A DNA stretch of 64,000 bases. Source: Golubevia sp. BC0850. Its lineage: Eukaryota; Basidiomycota; Exobasidiomycetes; Golubeviales; Golubeviaceae. The notes under the pieces are model-generated. The model was not told the DNA's origin. It saw only the letters and a list, made by a program, of their open reading frames with translations, and searched no databases. Below are positions 47,688-59,472 of this stretch, one piece after another. Each line of letters begins with the position of its first letter. The first letter of the stretch is position 1. A program made the translations under genes and the position numbers. The stretch is from NCBI GenBank assembly GCA_012976225.1, contig JAAVVG010000003.1, positions 992,001 to 1,056,000 of the forward strand, read 5' to 3'.

Positions 47688-49378
47688 TTCTTGGGACAAG
47701 GAGCCAGGTTGTTGTTTTCCCACGGGGGCGTTAATTATAATCATCAAACAATCAAACGGATGATTGGAGTTTGAAGTATCAGTGGAATCGAATTGAAGCT
47801 GACAGCAAAAATAAGGTTTGAGGCGAGAGAGAAGAGGCAGGTCAAGTTTTACAAATGGTCGAACAAGGGAAAGGGGGCAAACAGAAGAAAAAACTTCTCG
47901 CTCGCTCCACAACCCGTGTCGTCTGAGATTTTCCGGCCTAACTTTCCTTTCAAGCTATTCTTACCATTGCTCAAACCTTTTCTTCATTTCTATAGGGAGC
48001 TTCAGTCAAAGTTTCTGCCGTTTCTCCCTCTCCCTTTCGGAACCATTCCGAGAACGTAGGACAAAGCATCTTTTCTAAAGCTCTACTTTTCTCTAACGCG
48101 GTCTCTTTCCCAACTTCTTCAATCTTTTCAAGTAAGGAGGCGCATTTAGGGCGGCGCTACAAGTGGCGGGAGGTCGCTGTCTATTTCCCAAAGTAGTAAG
48201 TCAAGATGCGTCGCCTCGAGTTCGGGCAAACCTACTTCTGAGTAGAAACGCGATCGTCTCGAAGTTTACCCTTTTCTGTCTGTACGCCCACAATCTATCT
48301 AGAGATTACCATAGATAAACTCAAAGTCGACGTACTCCCTAGGCGCCATCTGGCGAAAGGAAAGATGACCCCGAAAAGCTGGGCGGTTGACTGACGATCT
48401 AGTCATCGAGACCGCGTCATGATTTTATTTTATTTTAAGGTTCGCGTCAAACTCTATTTCGTTTCCATCAGTCGCCTAAACTTCCTCCCTCTCCCCTTTT
48501 CTGTCAGGTCACAGCGGTTCTCAAGGGATCCACTTCAGCTCGACAAAGAAGAATCACACTTTTTGGAATCGGGCTTTCGCCTTTCGCAAGAGGGGAGACG
48601 AGAGAAAAGTTATTCCCTTTGCTCATTCTGAATTTTACCCGTCATTCAGTTTAGCCAGCAGATCAGACTCTTCCCGTTTCCGACCTACTTTACACGACAG
48701 GTGGTCTTTCTACTGAAAGAAGTCACGACCGCGAGAACTTGAACGCGTGGAAGGACAAAGTTGGCAATGGAAGACCCATCCCTACTCGAGGTCTTCTCTC
48801 TATAGAATCCTCGGTTCTACTCCTACGAAACCTTCGTTTGTCCAGGTAGCGACCAACCATCGGAGGTTTATCGAAAGTCTTTTGACCCCGCCCCTTTCAA
48901 ATTTGTTTGTAACAGAACCGAGTCGGTACCCAAACTCTTTCTCTCTCTCTCTCCTTCCTCCACCTCACGCGAATTCATTTTGAGAATCAAGATTTCCTAT
49001 GAATCGATCTAGAACGAGTGAAAAGACAGACTCGTTGTGTACGTGTCTAGATCTGGGAAGCGTGATAGTTTGGTCTCCAGGCGCCTTTCACAATCCGCGA
49101 GAGTCGAGAGGATGGTGGCAACGAAAGAAGAGACCAAGCGGAGAGGAGGTTGCGAAATCGAACCAAAAAATCAAGGATCAATAAGGAAGACTGTGTATAA
49201 ATGGAATTTTGTAAGTGTAATGACTTTTGCTAATTGATGCTACCCGATTGTTGCGATGAGAGATGTTTACATGCGAATGAACGTGAGAAAAAGAGAGAGC
49301 CGAAAGAAGGAGACGAATGAGAACAGAAGGAGTACTTGAAGCATGAAGAAAAATAAATAGGAAGGACAAGAGAACCGA

Positions 49379-51792
49379 CTACTTTCCCAATCTGGCTCTC
49401 TTCGCTCTCTCCCTTTCTTTCTCCAGCCTTTCCTCTCTCAAGTCTTCTTCCCTAGCTTGTCTGGAACTGTGATTTCCGCGGAATACAAAATTAAGGAGAG
49501 ACTAGGTCAGTCTCTAAGCTAGCTTCGAGTACAGAAGAGCAATGAAGCGACCGACTTACCTTCTAGCTTCTTCCTTCGACAAGAAATTGATATCAGCTTC
49601 CATATCGTCGTCTGAATCATCCACTCTGCGTTTCATTACGCTGTTGAAGAAGAAAGAAAGATAAAGAGATGAGCACGGAAAGCATCAAGAGAAAGACCTT
49701 TCTTGTGAGCATCGAATTTCCCTTGACTCTTCCTCCAAAATACTCACTCTGTCCTATTCTTACCCATAACCTTCCAAATCTCATCTCTAACTTTGACGTG
49801 TTGTTCAAGATCTTCATCATCTTCATCCGTATCATATTCATCCTCATCTTCAGAGTCACTTCCACTTTCGTCATCATCTTCATCATCTGATCTAGTCCTC
49901 TTACCATTACCATTCCTATGTCCATTTATCTTGTTACTACTACTTCCAATTCCAGAAGACATCTTCAATTTAGCCTTCCTCTCATTCTCCAATCTGATGA
50001 ATCTATCTCTTTCTGTCTCTCTCTTTTGAGGAATAGTAACTGGATCTGGAAGTTTGTCTTTAGGTTTGGGTTTAACTTTCTCCTTTTCTTTGTCTTTGTC
50101 TTTCTTAAGGGTTGGTTTTGAAGGTGGAGGAGGGATTTCACCTTTTGGTGCTGCTCCTGGTAAGAAATCGGCAGCTGTAAAGAAAAAAAGGCGATCAGGT
50201 AAGAGAGTTGCGCATCTTATCTGGAAAATAATGCTCTAGGTTTCAAGTCTCATAGAGAGAAGGGAAGATATTCTTGCGAGAGACTCCAAGCGTACACTGA
50301 AGTCTCACTTGAACAAAGGATCCTCTCCTTCTAGCAACCATGTCGCTTTCTTGTGTCAACATCTCCATTACTTCCACCTGTTTCTCAAACTCACCAGTCA
50401 ACCCGTCTTTCCTAACAGGGATCAAAGCTAAAGGAGAAGGATTGGATTTAGCCTTCTTGGTAAAAGAAGGTAAAGGATTTGAAGACGAAGAAGCGTAACT
50501 TGATTTTGATTTCATCTTTTCTTTTTCTTTCCTATTTTTTTCCAATGCTTCTTGATCTTCACTTTCACTCCCACTACCAAACAGATCTTCTTCCTCATTT
50601 TTCTTCATCAATCCCAATCTTTTCCTTTCCATAGCTTCTTTTCTTTTTCTTAAAAATTCCTCTTCTTCTCCTTCTGCTCCTTCCTTTCCTTTCCCCTTTC
50701 CATCCTTTCTCAAAGATTTCTGAATCTCTTCAATACTCCTATTGTCTTTCCTATTCAACCCCAACTTGATCATGTTGTTTTCTTTCGGTTGTTCAGCTCC
50801 TTTACCTTTAGCTTTAGATTTCATAATCCCATTTCCATTGATTTTAGAACTTGAAGAAGAATTGTAATTCCCATTGTTGTTACCTGCAAAACTTCCACCA
50901 ATGACAGCAGGAGTCGAACGAGAGTTTGTGAGTCGAGGAGTTGAAGATGATTCTGAGAGCATGGATCTCATTTTCTTTTCTCGTTTCTCTTCTCTTGTTA
51001 AGGGGATTAGATCCTTTGTTGATGACTTTGTATGGAGGAAGGGCGTTGGAAATGAAGGCGAGGAAAGATGAGTTGAACTACTTGGGGAGGACTAGAGACA
51101 AGCGTGCGAGAGACGAGCCCTTTATTGGGCGAGCTGCTCCCCTGAACTCAGAGCTCCTCTCCTAGTCTATTGCAGAAGTAATGCAACAGAGAGAGAGAAA
51201 AAAAAGAGCTCAACCCCTCATTCCTGCTCAGCCCAGTCCTACCCCTCCCACGCAACCTCTCCTGCATCTTCCTCATAACTCACCTTCTTGCTGCTCCCAC
51301 TTCCCCCTTTCTTCTTCCTCTTATTCCCATTTCCACTTTCTACTCTATCCAAAATCCCTCTAACTCTAATCTCCTTCCTCCAATCCTCCCTATCTTTATC
51401 TCTCCTTTTCTCTCCCAAACTCTTCTCAAGCTCCTCTCTCTTTTGTCTCTCTTCCGAGATTTTCCTCCTTTCTTCTTCGGCTTTCAATTCCTTTTGGAGT
51501 TTCTCTTGAGCAGCAGCTCTTGCAATGATGATCTTTTGAGATCTAAGAGCTTCTTCACGAGAGGCTTTGGTTGAAAGTTGTTCGGCTAAGAGAAGCGCTG
51601 ATTCTCTGGAAGCTCGTTCTTTTGCTAAAGTGGAAGAAGTTGATTGAGATCTGGCTAACGCTCGAGCTTTTAATTTCTCGTACTTGGGGAAGAGATGGCA
51701 GATGGGAGGATAAGAGTCAATGAAAGGGTTCAGCTGGCAACTCAATCAAGTAGGGAGAAAGACAGTCGACTCACATCTTCTGCTGCAGTCAT
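49379..51792 (-). CDS. SPT2: SPT2 chromatin protein (histone H3-H4 chaperone)
   Basis: Nuclear DNA- and histone-binding factor acting during transcription elongation. Model: complement(join(49379..49466, 49560..49640, 49748..50174, 50296..51025, 51284..51682, 51775..51792)), 580 residues. The N-terminal half is a charged coiled coil (YEKLKARALA, EEERRKISEERQKREELEK) with Lys-rich segments. The C-terminal SPT2 domain is clear: PDPVTIPQKRETERDRFIRL, an acidic Asp/Glu run, then DEIWKVMGKNRTE followed by VMKRRVDDSDDDMEADINFL and EEARRSSRQAREEDLREERL. The first exon is only six codons (MTAAED). The exon 3/4 join uses a GTACGC donor because the nearer GTGAGA breaks the frame. It is divergent from DIB1, with 198 bp between start codons. 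Confidence 0.93.
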
Positions 51793-51990
51793 AGCTGTGT
51801 GGCTGTGTTAATTATGATATGATTATAACCGGTTCTCTTCTGTCTATCGCTCTATCTTATCTCTCTTATCCTTCTTCTACTTCTACCTCTACTACTTGGC
51901 TGATTGACGTTGTTGGTGTTGGTGAGAAGAACATCATCTCTCTCCCGTCTCTCTCCCTTCTCTCTCTCCACTCATTCTTCATTCTTCAAG

Positions 51991-53096
51991 ATGTCATATT
52001 TCTTACCGCATTTACCTTCAGGTTGGCACGTGGATCAAGCTATTTTATCAGAAGAAGATAGAGTGGTGATAATTAGGTTTGGACATGATTACGATCCAAC
52101 TTGTATGCAAATGGATGAAACTCTTTATTCAATCTCTGAAAGGGTCAAGAACTTCGCTGTCGTTTATTTGGTCGACATCACTCAAGTTCCCGATTTCAAC
52201 AAAATGTACGAATTGTATGACAATTGCGCTACAATGTTCTTTTACAGGTTAGTACACAAACAGAGAGAGGCAGAGTCAAGTGGATTGCAGATGCTAACTC
52301 ACCAACATCTCTTCTCTCTCTGGTCATGGTCAACAGGAATAAACATATCATGATAGATTTGGGAACTGGAAACAACAATAAAATGTGAGTACTAAGAGAT
52401 AGAAGGATGAGGAAAGAGAAGTGAGAGGGATATGGATAGAAAGGTTGAAGGTAGCTTTCAAGTACCTTCCTACCTTTCAAGAATGGCAGACCAGTCTCAG
52501 TCGATGATTTACGAGATTAAGATATCGTTCCATCACCTTAGTCAAGCCGCCTCAATTCGCCAAATCAAGGAGGCAGAGCTTCCCTTCCAAGGATCCGATG
52601 CTCAGTTCCTTGACTGAGTTCCTAACCTCCATATCGCCGGCTTTTCAAAGGAGTCTTTAAGAGGTGAAAAACCAGGAGCGTTGGTGAACTCCACCAAAGA
52701 AGGAGGGATTTCGAAGGATCTGGAAGGAGCTTCAACGATACGAACCGCTGACACCCCCTCCCTCTCTCCTTCTCTCACTCCCTCCAGTATCTGGGCAATC
52801 GAAGACAAACAAGAACTTATAGATATAGTAGAAACTGTCTACCGAGGTGCTTCTAAAGGTCGTGGTTTGGTCGTCAGTCCGAAAGGTTAGTCAATTCTTC
52901 CAAGATCCTTAAGGAAGCTTTCGATCTTCAAGAAAGGTTTGATGACTTTGTCAACTACTACTATGCATTTTCAAAAGGCAAACAAGAAAATGGATACCTC
53001 AGAAGGCATTTGTACCCCCATTTAGGATTTTTAACCCACCTTTCTTTTTCTTCCTTTCTTCACTCGACAGATTATTCAACTCGTTATCGATACTAG
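51991..53096 (+). CDS. DIB1: U5 snRNP 15-kDa protein, thioredoxin-like (Dib1/Dim1)
   Basis: Essential pre-mRNA splicing factor of the U4/U6.U5 tri-snRNP. Model: join(51991..52247, 52337..52384, 52788..52885, 53071..53096), 142 residues, exactly the family size. The start MSYFLPHLPSGWHVDQAILS and the segments VVIIRFGHDYDPTCMQMDE, VYLVDITQVPDFNKMYELYD, HIMIDLGTGNNNKI, GRGLVVSPK and DYSTRYRY are near-invariant in eukaryotes. After NNNKI this protein reads IWAIEDKQEL where most relatives have NWA(M/L)EDKQE, an Asn-to-Ile change at the exon 2/3 junction. Intron 2 is 403 bp. Repeat copy C begins about 40 bp after the stop. Confidence 0.97.
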
Positions 53097-54189
53097 AGAG
53101 GGAACCCTTCGATCTTGCTTTGTCTCCATTATCCATCAAACCTTTCAACTCTTTGAGCTTCAAGCAGCAATTCCTGACTTTTACAGGTTCAGAAGCGCGT
53201 CATACCTGCTATAGGTCGCAAAGCAAAAGCCTTTCATCAAAGCAGCTCCTCTTTCTCTCTTTCTTCAAGAACCTTGTCACAGTAGTCTCCCATCAAAACT
53301 TCAAAGCTTCAAGCTCTCTTTCTATGTTACTTTACCTGTTTCCTTCGAACCTTCACTTCGTTCCCTCTGCAAATAATGTACTTTAATCAGAAGCCTCTCA
53401 TTCGAACTGAACAAACGCTTCACACTTGCCTCCCATAAGAATGAGTTAAAGAAGGCATCCAAAGTTGGACTTGGGGTTGATTCGTTTTCTTCGATGAGGT
53501 CTTCAATTGCAACTTCCTTTCGAGCTCTGGCTCTATTCGCCTCTCTACTATCTTTTGGAAGATCCGGCTATAAATCCATGACTTTGAGAAGCATTCAATT
53601 CGCTCAAAAGCTGGTTGACTGGTTGCGTCAAGATCCTGTCGCCAGAACTGCTATTCCGTCGTCACCCCGGAACCCTTTCCAATCAGTACGATCGTTCTGT
53701 TCAGGCCCAACCCAGAAACCTGTCCAATCACGAAATTCAAGTCTCTGAAGAGTGGTCACGAGCTGCTGACGAGTAGAATCAAAGAAACGAGAGAGATGTA
53801 CGTCATCCAAACAGCTTGGGCTGGAGTGGGAGGGGGCAGATTGACGGATTCGAATTGGGCAACTGGTTGGAAGCGCCAAGAATGGGATGGTGAGAATGGT
53901 GTGGGCGAGGAAGATGGAGAGGAAGATTTGAAGATCGTCAATTCCGTCTTGTTGAGAGTCATGGGGAAAGAACAGGCGATGTGACGACGTGAGGGGTAAA
54001 TGGAAAACTCCTTTCTTTTCCCCTTGACTTGACAAACTCGGTCTTCCATCCGTGACATCTCTTGGCTCTTCCGTTTCGGAGAAGCAGGCACTTGCCACGA
54101 AGAGCAAATAGGTCGAGCGGGAAAGCTTTCTTCCCCGACCTATAGCTCTTGTAAAATCGCAGCAAAAGCTCTCTCCAAAATCCCCAATC
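53097..54189. other. Intergenic with repeat copy C
   Basis: Repeat copy C occupies 53134-53398. Beyond it are short ORFs on both strands, including a 213-codon minus frame (53628-54269) that runs into the next gene and has no domain, and an 84-codon plus frame at 53494. None is convincing. Confidence 0.5.
53134..53398 (-). repeat. Dispersed repeat family 1, copy C
   Basis: Reverse orientation to copies A and B. It shares gcttgaagctcaaagagt, cgacctatagcaggtatgac, the agctttgaagttttgatggg block, and the end that reads tgattaaagtacattatttg on the minus strand. It begins about 40 bp after the DIB1 stop, so it may form part of that gene's 3' end. Confidence 0.9.
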
Positions 54190-55468
54190 ATGACTTCTCC
54201 AACTCCCAAAATCAGCATATCAGTCCTTGGAGCTGCTGGTCTCATCGGACTCAGACACGTAGATTGCATTCAGAACAATCCCGACTGCGAGCTCCATTCC
54301 ATCATCGATCCAACGCAAGCAGGTACTCAACTCGCCACGAAGCTTCAAGTTCCCCACTTCTGTTCTCTTCAACAATTCTTTTCGGAATGCAAGTCCACCT
54401 CTTCCAGTCTTGGTCTACCGACCTGCGCGATCGTAGCCACTCCAAGTTCAATGCACGTTGCACAAAGTCAAGAGCTGATCTCGGAAGGAATTCACATCCT
54501 CGTCGAGAAACCTTTAGCTTCGACAAGTCAGGAGGCTCTACCTTTAATTCCTATTTCGAAGCTCAAAGACTCGGGGACGATTCTGGTAGGATTCCACAGG
54601 AGGTTTAACCCTTACATCGTCAACTTCAAAAAGATCCTAGATTCGCAAGCTTTGGGGAAGATCGTTTCAATCTCAACGATCTGGTGCGTTCGGAAACCAA
54701 TCTCATACTTTAAGGAAGCCAAATGGAGGCAGACCAAGGAAGGAGGAGGTGGAGTCATCTTGACGAATCTCTCTCATGAAGTGGATCTTCTGAGATTTCT
54801 CTTTGGGGATATCACAAGAGTTTACTGTGAGCTCGGTGCGAAGGAGAGAGGCTTCGAGGTCGAAGAATCAGGAGCTGTGACCTTGAAATTCAAGTCAGGA
54901 GCAGTTGGATCGTTGATCTTTTCAGAGTGAGTTCGTCGATCTTGAAGCTAGAAGGGAGAGAGCCCGAAAGTCCCCAGTTCTAATACCGACGTCAAATTTT
55001 ATGAATCTTTCTCTCATTGGCTTCAATTTCATGTCTCTCCTTGTTTTTTCTTATCACTTCTCTCTTGGCAACAGCGCTGCTCTCTCTCCCTTCTCGTTCG
55101 AAGGGGCAACAGGAGAGAACCCACATCTGCCTGCTTCGCACAAGACCATCTATACAGTCTGTGGTACTAAGGGAGCTCTTACCTTCCCAGAGTTGACTCG
55201 CTTTCACGGGAAGGAAGAAGAATCGGACTGGACGAAGCCCCTTCTTCAAGATCGATCCCTCTCGTTACCTTTCGAAGCACCTTACGCTTCAGATACCGGA
55301 CCGGAGGCTCCATTCCCCAAGAGATTGGAGCATTGGGTCAGAACTCTTCGAGGAGAAGAGGAGGTGAACTGCTCTCTAAGTGATGGAATTCAATCGGCTA
55401 GGATTTTGGAAGCGTTGCTAGAGAGCGCAGAGACCGGAAAAGCTGTAGAAATTGACAGCTCTATGTAA
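54190..55468 (+). CDS. Gfo/Idh/MocA-family NAD(P)-dependent oxidoreductase
   Basis: Model: join(54190..54926, 55075..55468), 376 residues. A Rossmann fold opens the protein (SISVLGAAGLIGLRHVD). Family signatures follow: CAIVATPSSMHVAQ, the catalytic-lysine motif ILVEKPLAST, LVGFHRRFNP, and the histidine-bearing NLSHEVDLLRFLFG. The C-terminal part is the expected alpha/beta substrate domain, ending EALLESAETGKAVEID. Family members oxidise or reduce sugars, inositols or related polyols, and the substrate here is not readable. No signal peptide, so cytosolic. It lies about 4 kb from the dehydroquinase gene; a link with that pathway is possible but unproven. Confidence 0.93.
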
Positions 55469-56469
55469 ATTTATAACTTTGTCAAAGAATTCAGATGTCT
55501 AGCTCTTGATGCTTGATGAACGAAGAATGGAGTTTCTGTTCTCCAATCCTGCTGTGGCAATGAGTGGATCCTCTCCCTCGCACCTCTCTCTCACCTCAGT
55601 AGGGTTCAGGGGAGGGGTCAAAACTTCTCGGAAGCAGAAATAGCTAGGGTGGAGGTTGACCTAATCCTAGTGAGATGAGAATTTGGTGGTTTGAACGAGT
55701 GAGAAGGTGAGATTCAGGTCTTCGGACATGAAAAGTTCAATTCCAAATAAAGACGGCTCATCAGGAACCAGCTCCGACAAATTCTACGGGGACCATCAAA
55801 GGCCGGTGGTGGCGATTTTGAGCTTTGCTGAGAGAAAGCGAAGGACTCGCAGCAATTCCAAATCATGACGTTCCTCTTTTACTTTAGGAGGGAACCAAGC
55901 GTTGGAAAGTGGTTCTGTCACCAAGGGAGAGAGGGAAGCCCGGAAGACGAATCCGAGAGAGACGCCACCTGTGGAGGAAGGATAGAGAGCGAGAGTAAGC
56001 TTTTTGGGAAGAGAGAGACGGAGCTAGAGGTTAAGAAAGTTGACAGGTAACAAGTGGAGAGAAGCCCAATTGTCCAAGGCAGAGAAAGCAAGGGGAAAGG
56101 GGGCAGAGAGAGGACGGGGAGGGCAAGCTGGAAGCAAGGGACACATCTCAATCAAACTCAGCTCGATCAGGGTGGGAAGAGAAAGAGACAGCCAACGAAT
56201 CAAATAACCCCTTCTGCTGCTTAAGAAGAATTCTTTTTCTAACTCTGCTAATCTGGAGTGTCTCCAGTGGCCCTATCTGAATCTGTCCTGCTGTTCTGTT
56301 TTTGAAGCCGCCCCTCCTTCTTGTACGTGCCGTCTCATTTCTTGGCCCATCTCAGGTTCCGTCATCCGTGCTCCGAGCTCGTCCCTCTCAAAACCGTACT
56401 CTTTTAGATTTTTTTCATTCCTTCCTTTCCTTTCCCCTCCCTTACAAAAGGAATCATCTCTTCCCCTCA
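55469..56469. other. 1-kb gap, probable promoter and 5' leader
   Basis: Purine-rich DNA with short ORFs only. It becomes CT-rich just before the next gene, as for other leaders in this window. An in-frame ATG at 56302 could extend that gene by 56 residues. Confidence 0.45.
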
Positions 56470-58899
56470 ATGATTCAAGATTTTCAGACGATCACTGATA
56501 GCAACCTCAGTATGCCCACAGATCAAGCCAACCCAGATCCAATGCAAGATTCGATAGCTTCAACCTCCAATTCACAACTGTCAAAGGAGGAGATTGGAAG
56601 GGCAGCTCTGAGGTCGTTGGGAGCTCCATCTTCCTCTACCTCTGGTTCGTCCTACCCTTCTAGCAGGATCGTTCCCAGCACCTCTCCTTCCTCATACTCC
56701 AACTTCTCTAACTCTACCAATTCATCTTCAAATTCAACCAACTCTTACTTCTTCACTTCACCGAGACTCCAGTCAGATTCGCCAGCGAGTTCTGTCTTTG
56801 CTTCTCCTGCGCCTTCTCCTGCCTTCATCCCTTCAAGTGGCCACGCCAATCTCAAGCAACAGCAGCAACAGCAACAGCAACAGAACAATCAACATCTTCA
56901 ATCGAGGGAGCGAGCATCAACTTCATCATCATCTCCTTCAAGTGACCAAATGAACATCGACTCGACGTCGACGACCTCGCCTCCCTCTTGGTCTCACTCT
57001 TCCTCTCCTCCTTCGCACACACATCAAGAGACTGCGCTGTCCAAAGTGGCTCAAGAATTCAACGTCTCGATGGACCAAGCAAGGCAAGTCATCTCGCCTA
57101 ACCAGCATTCGACCACAAGGGAGTTGCCAGAGTCAATCAGAAGGTCGATGCGAGACTCCTTTGAAAGTCACGAAGAGGTGAGTTCGCAGCTTCCAACACT
57201 GGAACATATCTGAAAATATCGTCGGAAACGATTTCCGAAGTTGCCGCCACATCTTAGCACGGCCATTGACTTTGTCCTCTTCTATTTTTGTCTTCCTCTC
57301 GGAACCTCTTCTCCCTTCCTCTTCTCTCCTTTCATCTCACTTCCAACCTTTACAAATCAACTCATCTAACAGAGACTCAATCATCTAAGCAGAATGCAAT
57401 CACTTTCAATTTCTCAATCTCAGTCGTCTCAGCAACATCATTCGAATTTCAATCAAAAGCCGGTACAGTTTCAATTCAATTCTCCTTCTACTTCGTTTAC
57501 TTCTACTACCAATACCTCTCATCAAGATTCTTCCAGACAAGTCTCACCCAGACAGAATTCGAGGGACTGGAGAGGAACGACGCCTTCGGAAGATCAAGAA
57601 GAACGCAGGCCTTACAGCACGGAAACGGTCTCATCTGATAGGACTGTCACCGAAAGAGAGGTGGGCGCAGCAGCTATTACCTCTTCTTTCCCTTCCCATC
57701 ATCAAATGGACTCTCACATGAGAACACTGCCGGACAGGAGGAATAGATCCATCGACGAAGCTTCATCTCAATGGTCCAATCCTCCAACTCTGCCTCAATC
57801 AAGAGGATCGCTACCGAACCCATCACTCCACCACTCGTCTTCAAATAGCATCAGCAGCCATCTACCCTCGAGCTCTCCTTTCGGCCAGCAGCATCAATCT
57901 CCGCTTCTTGAGAATGGATCTTCTCCCAGAGGCAGAGCTCTAGCGCCAATGCCTCGCAGATCTCCTATCTTGGGAGGGGCTTCCCAATTCATCACAGCTC
58001 CGCATTCAGGTCAATTCGTAGCGAGTCCTTCTCCATCCCTATCCGATGATAGAATGATGGTAGATCCTTCGAGCTCAAGATCCAGATCTGGAAGTCACGC
58101 TAGCAGTGGAGGAGTCGGAATGGATTACGCTCCCAGCAAGACCTCTCAATCACCCAGAAGAAGTTTCGCCTCTTCGAGCTTCTCCTCATCTTCAAGAAAC
58201 TCGGAAGTAGAAAGCGAAAGAGTAGATCGACTGGTCTACGGAAACAACTTCGGGTCTTTCAATGGCAGAGAAGCAACCTGGTCAACATCAACTGCTGAGA
58301 AGAGAAGATGGAGCGCAGACGAAATGGTGGAAGCTGCTCAAGCCAAAACGGAGAAGTTGCAGCAGAGCGAGGAGGCCCAGGATTCTGAGATGAAGGACGT
58401 CAGTGGAGGTCCGGTCTTGGGAGGAGGAGGAAGGAAACATCATCGTGGAAGCACTGGTAGAACGGAGGTTTACGATCAGCATTCAAGAGGTTTAGCTCCA
58501 ACTCCACCCACCAGAGAAGAGATCATGACAAGGCTTCAAAACAAGGTCAAACTGAGATTAGATGCCAAAGGGCAATCCGCTTCATCTTCAATTCCAACAA
58601 CTCCAACTTCAGTCTCGACTTCAGTCTCCTCATCTCCACTCATCGCTTCCAGTTCATGCCTCGAACATAGAGCTCTCAAGGCCTCTCCGTCTCTCCAAGA
58701 TCTCTCTGCTGCTGCTGCTTCATACAGTTCAGCTTCTTCGACTTCAACTTCAACCCCCCGGAGCAGGAACGGAAAGTCCAAGATGAACAGTCTACCTCTT
58801 CCGACAAGACCAAACACCGCCGACAGAGAGAAGAGAGCCGCTTTGGGAATCGAAACTCTACTGAATGCAGCTGAAGCCGCTGAGAACAATATCGATTGA
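56470..58899 (+). CDS. Ser-rich disordered protein of unknown function
   Basis: Model: join(56470..57177, 57373..58899), 744 residues. I do not recognise it. It is rich in Ser, Gln, Asn and Pro throughout, with a poly-Gln run near residue 135. Two segments look conserved or helical: KVAQEFNVSMDQARQVI to RSMRDSFESHEERLNHLSRM around the intron, and near the C-terminus EEIMTRLQNKVKLRLDA and REKRAALGIETLLNAAEAAE. There are no Cys clusters, membrane segments or signal peptide. The composition resembles fungal nuclear regulators or scaffolds, which is only a guess. Starts at 56302 and 56515 are also possible. Confidence 0.75.
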
Positions 58900-59472
58900 C
58901 ATTTACTTGACATCTCAGACTCTCTGAGATTCTGTGTCAAGGCGGTCGGTCATCAACAATTCTACTACCACTATCTGCAAGAAGCCCAATCATTCAAATC
59001 CAATTGCACTTCAATGACTCAAGAGATGAACTTCAACTGAGTCGAGCATAACTCAACCTCGACAACTGTAGCATACCCCGCTTTCATTCTCCCATCCTTG
59101 CTTTTCGTTTTCCATCTGTCGTTTCCTAGTTTCCATCGTCTCCAATTTCCATGTCTCCACCTGCTACACGCTTCCACTTCTCGTTTGGTCTCGATTCACT
59201 CTAAACCCACTCGATTCCGATTTCGATTTCTCTCAGATCAGAGTCTTCATTTTTTTTGTTTTGTGCTCTCCTTCTCGTCATCGCAACCTACCAGCTACAT
59301 CATCATCGTCCCCTCATCACTTGATCTGTTCTTCAAACACGCTTTTGTTCACTCGAAGCACTCATACACGACTCTCTTGTCTGTCTCCCTTTTCTCTCCT
59401 TGCAATGGATTAGAGCTTAGACTTTTATATTCCGAAGCTTGCTATCAACACATTTGATACAGTTGTTTGACA
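58900..59472. other. Intergenic between convergent genes
   Basis: 3' flanks of the Ser-rich gene and the dehydroquinase gene. AT- and CT-rich, with no feature seen. Confidence 0.5.

Larger units (their letters stand above)
47519..49378. other. P450 promoter region and 1.8-kb intergenic sequence
   Basis: It holds the P450 TATA box and a perfect inverted repeat within 170 bp of the P450 start. The remainder, about 47.75-49.38 kb, has only short ORFs with no domain and nothing else I can identify. Confidence 0.5.

Noticed and set aside
52432-52617. 61-codon ORF inside DIB1 intron 2
   Set aside because: No family match and no splice signals linking it to DIB1. Probably chance.
53628-54269. 213-codon minus-strand ORF
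   Set aside because: Runs antisense into the oxidoreductase gene, has no domain, and overlaps another equally open frame. Low-confidence shadow.
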